A DNA stretch of 64,000 nt from Sulfitobacter sp. SK012 (lineage in GTDB: Bacteria > Pseudomonadota > Alphaproteobacteria > Rhodobacterales > Rhodobacteraceae): positions 310,001 to 374,000 of the forward strand of contig NZ_CP025804.1 in the NCBI RefSeq assembly GCF_003352085.1. Reading direction: 5' to 3'. The first letter of the stretch is position 1; each line of letters starts with the position of its first letter. A model generated the notes under the pieces. It was not told where the DNA came from. It saw nothing but the letters and a program-made list of their open reading frames with translations, and made no database searches. Both the position numbers and the translations under genes were made by a program. Shown here one piece after another: positions 7,761 through 18,330 of this stretch.

Positions 7761-9806
7761 ATGACAGGCGCTGCCCCGCTGTTACGTGACGTATTCGGCT
7801 TTGACGCCTTTCGCCCCGGCCAACAAGAGATTGTGGAAGCCGTAACGGCAGGCGAAAACGTGCTTGCGATCATGCCGACGGGGGGTGGCAAATCCCTGTG
7901 CTTCCAACTGCCTGCACTGATGCGTGAAGGGGTCACGGTGGTGATTTCACCGCTGATTGCCTTGATGCGGGATCAGGTGCGGTCGTTGCAAGAAGCCGGC
8001 GTTGCTGCGGGTGCGCTGACCTCGGGTAACACGCCTGAGGAAACGGACGCGGTTTGGGAGGCGTTAGACGCGGGCACGCTCAAGTTGCTTTATATGGCAC
8101 CGGAACGGCTCGCTGCAGGGTCTGCCATGGGGATGTTGCGCCGTGTTGGTGTCAGCATGATCGCCGTAGACGAAGCGCATTGCGTGAGCCAGTGGGGGCA
8201 TGATTTCCGCCCAGATTACTTGCGTATTGGCGAGTTGCGGCGGACCTTGGATGTGCCGCTCGCTGCGTTCACCGCCACGGCGGATGCGGAAACCCGGCTC
8301 GAGATTGTTCAAAAGCTGTTTGACGGTACTCCGCCTCGCGCATTTTTGGGTGGGTTTGATCGGCCCAATATTCATCTGGCTTTTGCGGCCAAGAACAGCC
8401 CGCGTAGTCAAATATTGAACTTTGCCGCCGCCCGCAAAGGGCAATCTGGCATCGTCTATTGTGGCACCCGCGCCAAGACCGAGGGGTTGGCCCGCGCTTT
8501 GAGCGAGGCGGGCCAAAGCGCGCTGCATTACCATGGTGGGATGGACGCCGAGGACCGCCGTATCGCTGAGCGGCGTTTTCAACAAGAAGACGGGCTGATT
8601 GTTGTTGCGACCGTTGCCTTTGGTATGGGCATCGACAAGCCTGATATCCGCTGGGTTGCCCATGCCGACCTGCCCAAGAGTATCGAATCTTACTATCAGG
8701 AAATTGGCCGCGCGGGGCGCGATGGCGCTCCGGCTGAAACCCTGACCTTGTACGGCCCCGAGGATATCCGTCTGCGCCGCACTCAAATCGACGAAGGGCT
8801 TGCTCCACCAGAACGCCGGATGGCCGATCACGCACGGCTGAATGCTCTTTTGGGATTGGCCGAGGCGCTAGAATGTCGGCGCAAGACCCTGTTGGGCTAT
8901 TTTGACGAAACGGAAATCACCTGTGGGCGCTGTGATTTATGCGACAGTCCGGCAGAAGTGTTTGACGGCACAACGGCGGTGCGCAAGGCACTGTCCGCGA
9001 TGTTGCGCACGGAAGAATGGTTCGGTGCGGGGCATCTGATCGACATCCTGCTGGGCAACGAGACCGACAAGGTCAAGCAGCGCGGCCATCAGTCCTTGCC
9101 GACGTACGGCGTTGGCGGAGAATATAACCGCAACGAATGGCAGGCCGTATTTCGGCAGATGATGGGTCACGACCTGATCCGCCCCGATGCCGAACGCCAC
9201 GGTGCGCTGCGTATGACAGATGCGGCGCTGCCGATACTCAGGGGTGAGGCCAACATTACCTTGCGCCGTGACAGCATCAAGGCGGCGCAATCGAACCGTC
9301 GTCCAGCAGTCAAAGCGATGGTAAGTGACGAAGACGCACCGCTGCTGAGCGCGCTTAAAGCCAAACGTCGGGCACTGGCAGAGGCGGCGAAAGTTCCCGC
9401 GTATATTATTTTCACAGATCGAACTTTGATTGAAATGGCGGAAAATCGACCTGCAAACCTGGATGCGATGGCACAGGTTGGGGGTGTTGGGGCCAAAAAG
9501 CTTGAAAGCTATGGTTTCGCGTTTCTTGAGGTGATCAATAGCGAGGTCGAGGTCATGCATCCTCAGCGGCGCAAGCTTGCTGGCCGGGACGCGGGATCGG
9601 TTTATGATCAACTGCTTGAAGCGCAAGCGGAACTGGCGCGCGGAGCATTAGGCACGGAAAAACCGCTCAGTTGTTCAGCATCGCAATTGGCCAAAGTCGC
9701 GCAGATGCCTAATGCTGATGATACTGCGCTGACACGGTTGCTGGGCGATCGGCGTGCGGAAAGATTTGGAGCGGCTTTTCTGGACGTACTGCGGAGTGCG
9801 GGCTAA
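7761..9806 (+). CDS. recQ: ATP-dependent DNA helicase RecQ
   Basis: 681 residues from the ATG at 7761, where the family N-terminus (LLRDVFGFDAFRPGQQEIV) begins. Walker A is MPTGGGKS around residues 39-45, the helicase box is DEAH at 137-140 followed by the RecQ-specific CVSQWGHDFRPDY. Later motifs include VATVAFGMGIDKPDIRWV and the arginine-finger segment QEIGRAGRDG. The zinc-binding site lies in LECRRKTLLGYF and CGRCDLC, and an HRDC domain follows near residues 530-600. RecQ unwinds DNA 3' to 5' in recombination and fork repair. The gene is followed closely by yaaA. Confidence 0.95.
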   Translation: MTGAAPLLRDVFGFDAFRPGQQEIVEAVTAGENVLAIMPTGGGKSLCFQLPALMREGVTVVISPLIALMRDQVRSLQEAGVAAGALTSGNTPEETDAVWEALDAGTLKLLYMAPERLAAGSAMGMLRRVGVSMIAVDEAHCVSQWGHDFRPDYLRIGELRRTLDVPLAAFTATADAETRLEIVQKLFDGTPPRAFLGGFDRPNIHLAFAAKNSPRSQILNFAAARKGQSGIVYCGTRAKTEGLARALSEAGQSALHYHGGMDAEDRRIAERRFQQEDGLIVVATVAFGMGIDKPDIRWVAHADLPKSIESYYQEIGRAGRDGAPAETLTLYGPEDIRLRRTQIDEGLAPPERRMADHARLNALLGLAEALECRRKTLLGYFDETEITCGRCDLCDSPAEVFDGTTAVRKALSAMLRTEEWFGAGHLIDILLGNETDKVKQRGHQSLPTYGVGGEYNRNEWQAVFRQMMGHDLIRPDAERHGALRMTDAALPILRGEANITLRRDSIKAAQSNRRPAVKAMVSDEDAPLLSALKAKRRALAEAAKVPAYIIFTDRTLIEMAENRPANLDAMAQVGGVGAKKLESYGFAFLEVINSEVEVMHPQRRKLAGRDAGSVYDQLLEAQAELARGALGTEKPLSCSASQLAKVAQMPNADDTALTRLLGDRRAERFGAAFLDVLRSAG

Positions 9807-9836
9807 GTAGCGATTTGAGATCAAACAGGGGGTTAG

Positions 9837-10616
9837 ATGCTAGTTGTAATTTCACCGGCCAAACGGCTGGATTGGGCAGACCGTGATGTGGCAACAACCG
9901 CGCCCGATTTTCAGGATGACGCGATCCGTTTGGCTCGAACTGCGCGCAACCTAACGCTCGGAAACCTAAAGGGTCTGATGGCGCTGAGCGATGATCTGGC
10001 CCGGTTGAACCGCGACCGTTTCCGAGCATTTGAGGACGCGCCTGAGGTGCAAAACACACGCCCGGCTGCCTTTGCATTTGCTGGCGACACCTATCAAGGC
10101 CTTGAGGCCGCCAGTCTTGATGCGGAGGAGTTGGCCTTTGCTCAAGATCATTTGCGCATCCTATCAGGGCTTTATGGGTTGCTGCGCCCGATGGATGCGA
10201 TCCAGCCCTACAGATTAGAAATGGGGAGCCGCTTGAAAACCCGGCGGGGCACCAACCTATATGACTATTGGGGTGGCGATTTGTCGAAGGCGCTGAATGC
10301 GCATGCTGATGCGACCGGGAGCAAGGTGTTGATCAACTGCGCCAGCCAGGAGTATTTTGGTGCGGTAGACCGTAAAGCGTTGAAATTGAGGGTCATCACC
10401 CCTCAGTTTATGGAAGATAAGGGTGACGGAAACCCACCGAAGATCGTGAGCTTTTTTGCCAAAAAGGCGCGCGGTGCCATGGCGCGCCACATCATTCAGA
10501 CCCGTGCCGTCACCGAAGAGGCCGTGCTGGATTTTGACATCGGTGGCTACACCCATCGGCCAGAACTCTCTAAACCTGATATGCCTGTTTTTGTCCGACC
10601 TTATCTCGCGAGTTGA
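9837..10616 (+). CDS. yaaA: Peroxide stress protein YaaA (DUF328)
   Basis: 259 residues, the usual size. MLVVISPAKRLDW, the FAGDTYQGL motif, LRILSGLYGLLRP and YRLEMGSRL are diagnostic of the YaaA/DUF328 family. The E. coli protein binds DNA and lowers free iron, protecting cells from peroxide damage. The ribosome-binding site AGGGGG is well placed. It lies 30 nt after recQ on the same strand, so the two may form a small DNA-damage/oxidative stress unit. It is convergent with the hybrid kinase gene, overlapping by 16 nt. Confidence 0.95.
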   Translation: MLVVISPAKRLDWADRDVATTAPDFQDDAIRLARTARNLTLGNLKGLMALSDDLARLNRDRFRAFEDAPEVQNTRPAAFAFAGDTYQGLEAASLDAEELAFAQDHLRILSGLYGLLRPMDAIQPYRLEMGSRLKTRRGTNLYDYWGGDLSKALNAHADATGSKVLINCASQEYFGAVDRKALKLRVITPQFMEDKGDGNPPKIVSFFAKKARGAMARHIIQTRAVTEEAVLDFDIGGYTHRPELSKPDMPVFVRPYLAS

Positions 10617-12772
10617 TCGTCCACTGCTGGTGCTATGACGGGCCGCGCGCCCTCGGGCTGTGCCGCAACCATGCGTTCTAGAATGGCAGGCTTGCGTAGG
10701 GGCTTGGTCAGGTAATGATCTAACCCCGCCGCCAATATTCCCTGATCATCGCCGTCCATCGCATGGGCCGTTAGCGCGACGATTGACACGCTTGTCCCGC
10801 TTTTGCGCTCAATCGCGCGGATCGCGCGTGTCGCTTCTTTGCCGTCCATCTTCGGCATTGAGATATCCATAAAAATAATATCTGGCGCAAAGCTTTGGAA
10901 AAGCGCGACCGCCTCATGGCCGTTATTGGCGAACTTAAGTTCAATATCGAGGTCTTTAACCATCTTACGAAAGACCAGCTGATTGGTTTTGTTATCTTCG
11001 GCGGCAAGGACACGTACCTGTCGTTGGATTATGGCCGCTGTCGGCACGTGCGACCCCAGCCCCTGCAATGCAGTGATCAGATCTCGACGCGGCAGAGGTT
11101 TGCGTAAAATCGCAGAAACGAATGTTCCGGCGGGGTCTTTTTCGGCCTGGTCGGGGTTTGAGCTCAGCAAGATGAAGGGCGCGTCGTGCCCACCCTCATG
11201 CAGCCGCGTCGCAAGCGTCAAACCGTCCATGCCGGGCAATATGTGTTCGCATAATACGACATCCACATGCGGACCAATCTGGGCCAAGGCGTCTTCGGCA
11301 CCTGCGCAGCTGATAACCTTGAGGCCAAGTTGGTCAAGCTGCCGCTCCAACACCTTGCGATTGGCGGCAATAGGATCGATGATCATCGCTTGATGCACTC
11401 CAGCTGGCAAAGGCGGCGGTGCCAGCGTGATCGCATTTACAGCCTTCATGCCAAGCTTGAGGCCAAAACATGACCCGACACCTTCCTCAGAAGTGACCCA
11501 CATTTCACCGCCCATCATGTCAATCAACCGCTGAGAAATGGCCAGTCCCAGACCGGTACCGTCAAACTGCCGATTGCGCTCGTTCTCAACCTGATTAAAT
11601 TCACCAAAGATGTGCGCGACCATGTCTTCGGGAATGCCAATGCCGGTGTCTTCAATAGCGATATGCACGGACACATCGCCGGTCTCGATATCACTGATCC
11701 CGGTGACCCTCACCAGAACGTGCCCCTGAGCAGTGAACTTAACTGCGTTGCCCATTAAATTTGTCAGGACTTGCCGAATACGGCCAGGATCGCCGATCAA
11801 TTCGTTTGGCAGGAACAGATCATAATCCAAAAGCAGCGCTAGTTCCTTTTCACGTGCTGCAGGTTGCAGCAACATCATCACTTCCTGAATGGCGCGTTCA
11901 AGATCGAAGGGTTCGGGATGTATTTCCAGCTTCTTTGCTTCGATTTTGGAATAATCAAGCACGTCATTGATGATCACGAGAAGTGCTTCACCGGAGTTCT
12001 TGATCGTATCGACATAGAGAAGTTGTTCTTCAGACAGATCCGTATCCGCAAGCACATCGGCCATGCCCACAACGCCGTTCATCGGTGTGCGGATTTCGTG
12101 GCTCATATTTGCGAGGAACGAAGATTTTGCGCGATTCGCACTTTCGGCAATCGCGCGCGCCTCTTTGAGCTGTTCTTCGTAGCGCACAGACGACGTGATA
12201 TTGATGCCAAGAGAGACCATATCCCCACCTGATCCGCGCTGATCCAGAAGCCTGATGTGGGCACCATCCCAAAGGCGAACGACGACGGGGTCCGGCTGTT
12301 GCATGTGCAGGCGCTCTGTCATCATGTTGCGCCAGTCAAGGAGGGTCAGATCGCCGGGATCAACGATCCCCTCATCGGTCATAACCTGCAGGATCGTGAC
12401 GTAGTTAACGCCCGGTTGGATCACCTCAAGCCCATCAAAAATATCAACATATGCTTTGTTGGCGATGATCATCTCGTTATCGGAGTTGAAAAAGGCGAAA
12501 CCGTCCTTGATCGTCTCAATTGAGTGCCAAAGCCGCCGTTCCGCGACTGCGATCTTTTCATTCGCCACCGTCAGGTCAGATTTGACGCGTTTATTCTCGC
12601 CTCGGATGGTTTCAACCTCAGCGCGGGTCTCAACGATTTCATTGGTCAGCTGCAACGCATGCTTACCTAGCTTGCGATTGGCGGCAAAAAGCTCCGCCTG
12701 TTTCAGCTCCAGCATCCGTTCCGCCGCGAGCCGGCTGCGCCGTTCCTCGGTCAGTTTGTTTGCGAGACTCAT
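10601..12772 (-). CDS. Cytosolic hybrid sensor histidine kinase with two receiver domains
   Basis: 723 residues with no membrane segment. Residues 1-85 form a coiled coil, 85-195 a PAS domain (DGFAFFNSDNEMIIANKAY), then HisKA with the phospho-accepting H225 in FLANMSHEIRTPMNG, and HATPase_c with the N box GNAVKF, IEDTGIGI and GTGLGLAI. Two receiver domains follow. The first has Glu509 where the acceptor Asp is expected (VVLCEHILPGMDG), so it cannot be phosphorylated normally; the second keeps Asp636 (DIIFMDISMPKMDG). No HPt or output domain is attached, so a separate partner is expected. Similar architecture occurs in roseobacter kinases, but the ligand is unknown. Confidence 0.92.
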   Translation of the reverse strand: MSLANKLTEERRSRLAAERMLELKQAELFAANRKLGKHALQLTNEIVETRAEVETIRGENKRVKSDLTVANEKIAVAERRLWHSIETIKDGFAFFNSDNEMIIANKAYVDIFDGLEVIQPGVNYVTILQVMTDEGIVDPGDLTLLDWRNMMTERLHMQQPDPVVVRLWDGAHIRLLDQRGSGGDMVSLGINITSSVRYEEQLKEARAIAESANRAKSSFLANMSHEIRTPMNGVVGMADVLADTDLSEEQLLYVDTIKNSGEALLVIINDVLDYSKIEAKKLEIHPEPFDLERAIQEVMMLLQPAAREKELALLLDYDLFLPNELIGDPGRIRQVLTNLMGNAVKFTAQGHVLVRVTGISDIETGDVSVHIAIEDTGIGIPEDMVAHIFGEFNQVENERNRQFDGTGLGLAISQRLIDMMGGEMWVTSEEGVGSCFGLKLGMKAVNAITLAPPPLPAGVHQAMIIDPIAANRKVLERQLDQLGLKVISCAGAEDALAQIGPHVDVVLCEHILPGMDGLTLATRLHEGGHDAPFILLSSNPDQAEKDPAGTFVSAILRKPLPRRDLITALQGLGSHVPTAAIIQRQVRVLAAEDNKTNQLVFRKMVKDLDIELKFANNGHEAVALFQSFAPDIIFMDISMPKMDGKEATRAIRAIERKSGTSVSIVALTAHAMDGDDQGILAAGLDHYLTKPLRKPAILERMVAAQPEGARPVIAPAVDDQLAR

Positions 12773-12903
12773 CTGCCGCTCCGCTGGTCTTTCTGTTGTG
12801 CTAATCCTTGGGCCATTGAGGTGAATATCCCCTTAAAGCGCGGGCTTGCCTGAATGGTCCGGGCCATGCCACGGTAAGATTGCCCCAAAAAGGAATCCTC
12901 ATC

Positions 12904-15900
12904 ATGCCCTACGTTCGTCTGGTTTCTACCTTGTTGGTCTTTCTGGGGATCCTTCCGGGGCTTGTCACAGCTCAGCCGTCGATGCCCGAGAGCCGATTTG
13001 TCTATGCGCGGGACGTCGATTTCTACGGATCTGATCTGGGCAACCTTTTTGACACAACCCGAGAGGCCTGCGCGCGCGCTTGCGCGGCGCAAGAGGCCTG
13101 TGTTGGATTTACCTTCAACTCCCTCAAGAACGCCTGTTTTCCAAAAAGCGCAGTGAGTCAAAAAGAGCCGTATGTTGGGGCCCTGTCTGCCACCAAAATC
13201 TTGACTGCCCCCAGCGCAATAACTCTTGCCGCTACCCGCCAAGCTGAACTGGCGTTCTTGAGCGAGGACGACATTCAAAACGCGCGCCTTTTTGTGCAAA
13301 CCAATGCGGACCGCTTCCCCGCGAGTGACATTGATTTTTCCAACTTTCTGGATGCGCTTGCGATTGCCGAGGCGCGCAATGCCATTTCTGATGCGGCGCG
13401 GGCGGCGGGTTCTGCGATTGCGTTGTCGGACCGAGGTGATCTGTGGGCGCGCTTGGCCGAGGTTTCGCTTAGGTCGGATGACAACTCCCGTTTCATACGT
13501 CAGCTGCGCCGCGAGGCCGTGCCAGCGGCGATCAACGCCTACTTGCGAGCACCAGATGGCCCCCAACAGGTTGTCGCGCTGGATATGCTTGCCCGCGCTC
13601 TGGAGGAAAATGGCAGAGGCCGTGACATGGTACCGGCGCTACGTCTTGCAACGAACCTGTCCCCGCGCCCCGATTTGGTGAAGGCATTGGACGAGGCGGT
13701 CGCGAAACATGGGTTCCGCATCACGGAACACCGTATCGATAATAACAGCAGCAACCCACGCATCTGCGCCGAATTTTCCGAGAACCTAGTGCAGGTCGGG
13801 TTGGATTATGCGCCATTTGTGCAATTGCCTGACGCGGGTTTGGTTGTGCAAGCCGAGGGCCGGCAAATCTGCATTGATGGTGTGGATCATGGCACTCGTT
13901 ATAACGTGACCTTCCGCAAGGGTCTGCCCGCTTCCAGTGGTGAGGCATTGCACAAGGACATCGCGCTGAAACTCTATGTTCAGGATCGCACGCCCTCTGT
14001 CCGGTTTTCAGGGCGTGCTTTTGTTTTACCGCGCAGCGCAACAGCAGGTTTGCCGGTCGAGACGGTAAATGCGGATACTGTGGAACTTAAGCTGCGTCGG
14101 GTGAGTGACCGAAATCTGGTCCGTACCATCAAAGATAGCTATTTCGGCAAGCCGCTTAACACCTACGAAGACGAGTATTTTGCCGAAAGCCTCGCCGAGG
14201 AGATTTGGACCGGTACCGGTACTGTGCAAAATACGCTGAATGCTGACATGACGACACGCTTGCCTCTGGGCGATGCGCTGGCAGACCAGCCGCCGGGAAT
14301 CTATGCTCTAAGCGCCGCAATTCCCGGTCAAGACCGCTATGAATACCCCGCGGCGACGCAGTGGTTTGTATTGACGGATTTAGGGCTGAGCACATGGTCT
14401 GGCGTGGATGGATTGCACGTCGCCGTGCGTTCGCTCAGCGATGCGCAAGCCCGCAGCGACGTGAAACTGGCGCTGATCTCGCGCGCCAATGCGGTGCTCG
14501 GGGAGGTGACAACGGACGCGGAAGGTTTCGCTAGTTTTGCCGCAGGACTTAGCCGTGGCACGGGTGCCTCTGCAACGGCTCTCGTGGTGGCCGAGTGGGG
14601 CGACGAGGACATCGCGTTTATCCCCCTGACGGACCCGGCGTTCGACCTGTCGGATCGCGGCGTCGAAGGGCATCCGCCCAGCCCACCGATTGATACCTTT
14701 CTGACCACCGACCGGGGAGCTTACCGCGCGGGTGATACGATCTTTGCCACGGCACTAACGCGGGATGACAAGGGTCAAGCGTTGAACGGCTTGCCGCTTG
14801 TTGCTGTACTAAAGCGCCCGGATGGCGTGGAATACAGCCGCAGCCTCAGCCAGAATAGCAAAGCAGGCGGCCATGTATTTGCGCTGCCCGTCGCAGCTTC
14901 GGCCCCGCGTGGCGCATGGCGCGTCGATGTTATTGCAGACCCCTCGCAAGGCCCGCTTGCCAGCCAAACCGTCTTGGTTGAGGATTTTCTGCCGGAACGT
15001 ATCGACTTTGACCTTAGCTTGCCGAATGCGCCGCTTCGTTTGGGCGAAACGCCACCGCTAAGCGTTTCTGCACGCTATCTTTTTGGCGCACCCGGTGCGG
15101 ATTTGGCAATCGAAGGCGAAGTACGTTTGCGCGCCAGCCGCGAGCTTGATGGTTGGCAGGGGTACCGTTTTGGTGCCTACGATCAACGGTTCGACACGCG
15201 CACAAGCTATCTTGATCCCGCGCTAACGGACGCTGGCGGCAACGCCACCCTCGCGCTCAAATTGCCAGCGCTGGATGAAACCCCCGCTACGCCACTTGAG
15301 GCCGAAGTGATCCTACGTGTTGCCGAAGGGTCGGGCCGCCCTGTCGAACGGCGCATGACTAAGCGCCTTACCTCAGAAGGGCCAATGATTGGCATCAAAC
15401 CGGGTTTTGCAGATACGTTGGCCGAAGGGGTAGAGGCCGCATTTGATGTCATTGCTGTGACAGATGGCGCTACGACTGAGATGCCCGTGCGCTGGACGCT
15501 CAATCGGGTGAACCAGCGCTATCAATGGTATCAGCTCTACGGCAATTGGGAGTGGGAGCCCGTGATCCGTCGCACGCGCATCGCGACCGGTGATGCAACT
15601 TTGGGGGCCACACCATTGCCGCTGTCGTTGCCGGTGGATTGGGGCCAGTACGAGCTGATCGTCGAGACGGTTGGCGCGGTTTATGCCCAGTCCTCGGTGC
15701 AATTCTCGTCTGGTTGGTACGGCGGTGGAGACAGCTCGGCTACGCCTGATTTGGCTGAAGTCTCATTAGACCAAGCCGCATATGATAAAGGCGATATGGC
15801 CGAGCTTCGGATCATGGCAAAGGATGCTGGCGTGGCGCTGGTATCGGTCCTGTCCAACCGCGTGATCTCGCGCAAGACAGTTGCTGTCGCTAAAGGCGAA

Positions 15901-18330
15901 AATCTGATCCCGCTTGAGGTCACGTCTGACTGGGGCAGCAGCGCCTATGTCAGTGCCTCTGTGATCCGCCCAATGAATGCGGCAGAAGGATTAAACCCCG
16001 CGCGATCTCTTGGGCTTGCCCATGCCACGGTACGACCCGGTGCCAAACAACTCGCTGTCCGGATCGACACGCCAGCAGAAGTTGACGGTCAGCTCGGCAG
16101 CTTTATCGCCAGCGTGCAAGTTGACGGCGTAACGCCAGGGCAAACTGCCTATGTCACACTTGCGGCAGTTGATGTTGGCATCTTGAACCTCACGGCCTTT
16201 GATGCACCTGATCCGTCGGACCACTACTTTGGCCAACGCCGTTTAGGCGTCGAATTGCGTGACCTTTATGGGCGGCTGATCGATGGGCTGAACGGTGCGA
16301 TGGGCAGTGTCCGATCCGGTGGTGACGCGGCATCCGCGGCACAGCTTCAATCGCCGCCGCCTACTGAAAAATTGATGGCATTCTTTGCGGGGCCCATGGT
16401 TGTGGGCGCAGATGGTCGTGTTGAGATTGTGATCGAAAAGCCAGGCTTCAACGGCACCATCCGCCTCATGGCTATCGCGTGGAGTGAGGGGAGCGTTGGG
16501 AACGCCAGCGCAGACCTCTTGGCGCGCGATCCGGTGGTTGTGACAGCGTCCTTGCCCCGGCATCTGGCCCCCGGTGACACAAGTCGCCTTCTGCTCGAAC
16601 TGGTCCATGCTACCGGCAGTCCTGGTGATATGCAGCTTGAGGTAACCGCCGGGCGAGGGATTGTGCTTGGCGATGTGCCCATTGCGGTCACTTTGACGGA
16701 CCAAGGCTCGGCGCGTCTGCCAATTTCCCTGAGAGCGCGTGAAGTTGGCGATCAAGAAATTACGGTTGAGTTGACGACGCCCGACGGCAAAATTTTGCTC
16801 AAGACACTGCAAATGCCGGTGCGCGACAATGATCCTGAAACCGCAATCACACGGCAGTTTGCCCTAGGAGCTGGTGACAGCTTTACCTTCGACACCGAAG
16901 TGTTCGCGGGTCTGCGTAAAGGCACTGCATCTGCTACTCTCAGCGCCGGACCGCTCGCACGGTATGATGTGCCAGGGCTGCTACGTCAGTTGGACCGCTA
17001 TCCATATGGCTGTACCGAACAAGTGACCTCCGCGGCGTTGCCGCTGCTATACCTCAGCTCGCTTGCTGAAGAATCGGGGCTTGGGGCACCTGCTGAGTTA
17101 GATCGCAAAATTGCAACGGGCATTGACCGGGTGCTGGCGCGACAATCGTCCAACGGCGCTTTTGGGTTGTGGAGCGTGGGCTCTGGTGAGTTTTGGCTGG
17201 ATGCTTACGTGACCGACTTCCTGTTTCGCGCCGACGCTGAGGGGCACAAGGTGCCACCTCGCGCCCTGTCACAGGCGATGGACAACCTGCGCAATCGGAT
17301 CAGTTATGCACCTGATTTCGATGATGGTGGTGAAGACATTGCCTACGCGCTGTTGGTTCTTGCCCGCGCAGGTGCGGCGAGCATGAGCGATTTGCGCTAT
17401 TATGCCGACACGAAGGGCAATGATTTTAGAACGCCGATGGCAGCAGCCCAATTGGGCAGTGCGCTTGCGGCCTATGGCGACCCTTCGCGCGCTGATAGGA
17501 TGTTTGTGCGTGCAAGTGAGTTGTTGGAACGCACCGCTAAGACCACGGGCTGGCGGAGTGATTTTGGGAGTGAGTTGCGCGATTCTGCGGCGCTCCTAAC
17601 GCTAGCCTCCGAGGTAGGCAGCACAGCCATCAACACCGCCCAGATTGCCAAGCAGATCAGCACGTCCAGGCGGCGCCTGTCTACGCAAGAAGCGGCGCAA
17701 GTCACGATGGCCGCGCATGCGCTGAATGACGGCTCAGTAAGCAGCGGACTGTTGGTGGATGGTGAAATTCCTGATGGCCCTTTTGTAACTCAGATCGATG
17801 ATGGTGCGACAAAAGATGTGCGTATCCAAAACAACTCAACCGCCGCGATGGACGTCACGATGACCACCTTTGGCGTGCTGGAAATTCCGCCTGAGAAAGG
17901 CGGTTATGGCTATAGCATCGACCGACGGTATTACACCTTGGACGGTGCTGAGATAACTGGGCCAGTTGCTTCCGGCACACGGCTGGTGACTGTGCTTAAG
18001 GTCACCCCATTTGAGGATCTTGGCGCGCGGCTTATTATCGATGACCCGCTGCCCGGTGGGTTTGAGATCGACAACCCCAACCTGATCCGTGGCGGTGATG
18101 TCAAAGCGCTCGACTGGCTTGAACCCAAAAGCGCAGAGAACGCTGAGTTCCGTGCGGACCGGTTTGTGGCGGCGGTGAACCATTCAGGCACAGAGCCTTT
18201 TGTGGTGTCGTATGTTGTGCGCGCTGTGACGCCGGGTTCTTACCATCATCCTGCGGCGACGGTGGGTGATATGTACCGCCCAGAGTATCGGGCGAATACC
18301 CAGACGGGCGCAGTGACGGTTACGCCGTGA
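12904..18330 (+). CDS. Alpha-2-macroglobulin family protein with N-terminal PAN/apple domain
   Basis: 1808 residues from the ATG at 12904, chosen for its AAGGA site and because it begins the signal peptide (VRLVSTLLVFLGILPGLVTA). Residues about 28-85 contain a PAN/apple-like domain with paired cysteines (REACARACAAQEACVGFTFN). Macroglobulin domains follow, then the thioester motif CTEQ at residues 1370-1373 and the alpha-alpha toroid domain (LARQSSNGAFGLWS), ending in a receptor-like beta domain. Bacterial A2M traps incoming proteases through thioester capture and is typically paired with penicillin-binding protein 1C, which follows here with a GTGA overlap. Unlike the E. coli protein it shows no lipobox, so it is probably soluble in the periplasm. 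Confidence 0.93.
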   Translation: MPYVRLVSTLLVFLGILPGLVTAQPSMPESRFVYARDVDFYGSDLGNLFDTTREACARACAAQEACVGFTFNSLKNACFPKSAVSQKEPYVGALSATKILTAPSAITLAATRQAELAFLSEDDIQNARLFVQTNADRFPASDIDFSNFLDALAIAEARNAISDAARAAGSAIALSDRGDLWARLAEVSLRSDDNSRFIRQLRREAVPAAINAYLRAPDGPQQVVALDMLARALEENGRGRDMVPALRLATNLSPRPDLVKALDEAVAKHGFRITEHRIDNNSSNPRICAEFSENLVQVGLDYAPFVQLPDAGLVVQAEGRQICIDGVDHGTRYNVTFRKGLPASSGEALHKDIALKLYVQDRTPSVRFSGRAFVLPRSATAGLPVETVNADTVELKLRRVSDRNLVRTIKDSYFGKPLNTYEDEYFAESLAEEIWTGTGTVQNTLNADMTTRLPLGDALADQPPGIYALSAAIPGQDRYEYPAATQWFVLTDLGLSTWSGVDGLHVAVRSLSDAQARSDVKLALISRANAVLGEVTTDAEGFASFAAGLSRGTGASATALVVAEWGDEDIAFIPLTDPAFDLSDRGVEGHPPSPPIDTFLTTDRGAYRAGDTIFATALTRDDKGQALNGLPLVAVLKRPDGVEYSRSLSQNSKAGGHVFALPVAASAPRGAWRVDVIADPSQGPLASQTVLVEDFLPERIDFDLSLPNAPLRLGETPPLSVSARYLFGAPGADLAIEGEVRLRASRELDGWQGYRFGAYDQRFDTRTSYLDPALTDAGGNATLALKLPALDETPATPLEAEVILRVAEGSGRPVERRMTKRLTSEGPMIGIKPGFADTLAEGVEAAFDVIAVTDGATTEMPVRWTLNRVNQRYQWYQLYGNWEWEPVIRRTRIATGDATLGATPLPLSLPVDWGQYELIVETVGAVYAQSSVQFSSGWYGGGDSSATPDLAEVSLDQAAYDKGDMAELRIMAKDAGVALVSVLSNRVISRKTVAVAKGENLIPLEVTSDWGSSAYVSASVIRPMNAAEGLNPARSLGLAHATVRPGAKQLAVRIDTPAEVDGQLGSFIASVQVDGVTPGQTAYVTLAAVDVGILNLTAFDAPDPSDHYFGQRRLGVELRDLYGRLIDGLNGAMGSVRSGGDAASAAQLQSPPPTEKLMAFFAGPMVVGADGRVEIVIEKPGFNGTIRLMAIAWSEGSVGNASADLLARDPVVVTASLPRHLAPGDTSRLLLELVHATGSPGDMQLEVTAGRGIVLGDVPIAVTLTDQGSARLPISLRAREVGDQEITVELTTPDGKILLKTLQMPVRDNDPETAITRQFALGAGDSFTFDTEVFAGLRKGTASATLSAGPLARYDVPGLLRQLDRYPYGCTEQVTSAALPLLYLSSLAEESGLGAPAELDRKIATGIDRVLARQSSNGAFGLWSVGSGEFWLDAYVTDFLFRADAEGHKVPPRALSQAMDNLRNRISYAPDFDDGGEDIAYALLVLARAGAASMSDLRYYADTKGNDFRTPMAAAQLGSALAAYGDPSRADRMFVRASELLERTAKTTGWRSDFGSELRDSAALLTLASEVGSTAINTAQIAKQISTSRRRLSTQEAAQVTMAAHALNDGSVSSGLLVDGEIPDGPFVTQIDDGATKDVRIQNNSTAAMDVTMTTFGVLEIPPEKGGYGYSIDRRYYTLDGAEITGPVASGTRLVTVLKVTPFEDLGARLIIDDPLPGGFEIDNPNLIRGGDVKALDWLEPKSAENAEFRADRFVAAVNHSGTEPFVVSYVVRAVTPGSYHHPAATVGDMYRPEYRANTQTGAVTVTP

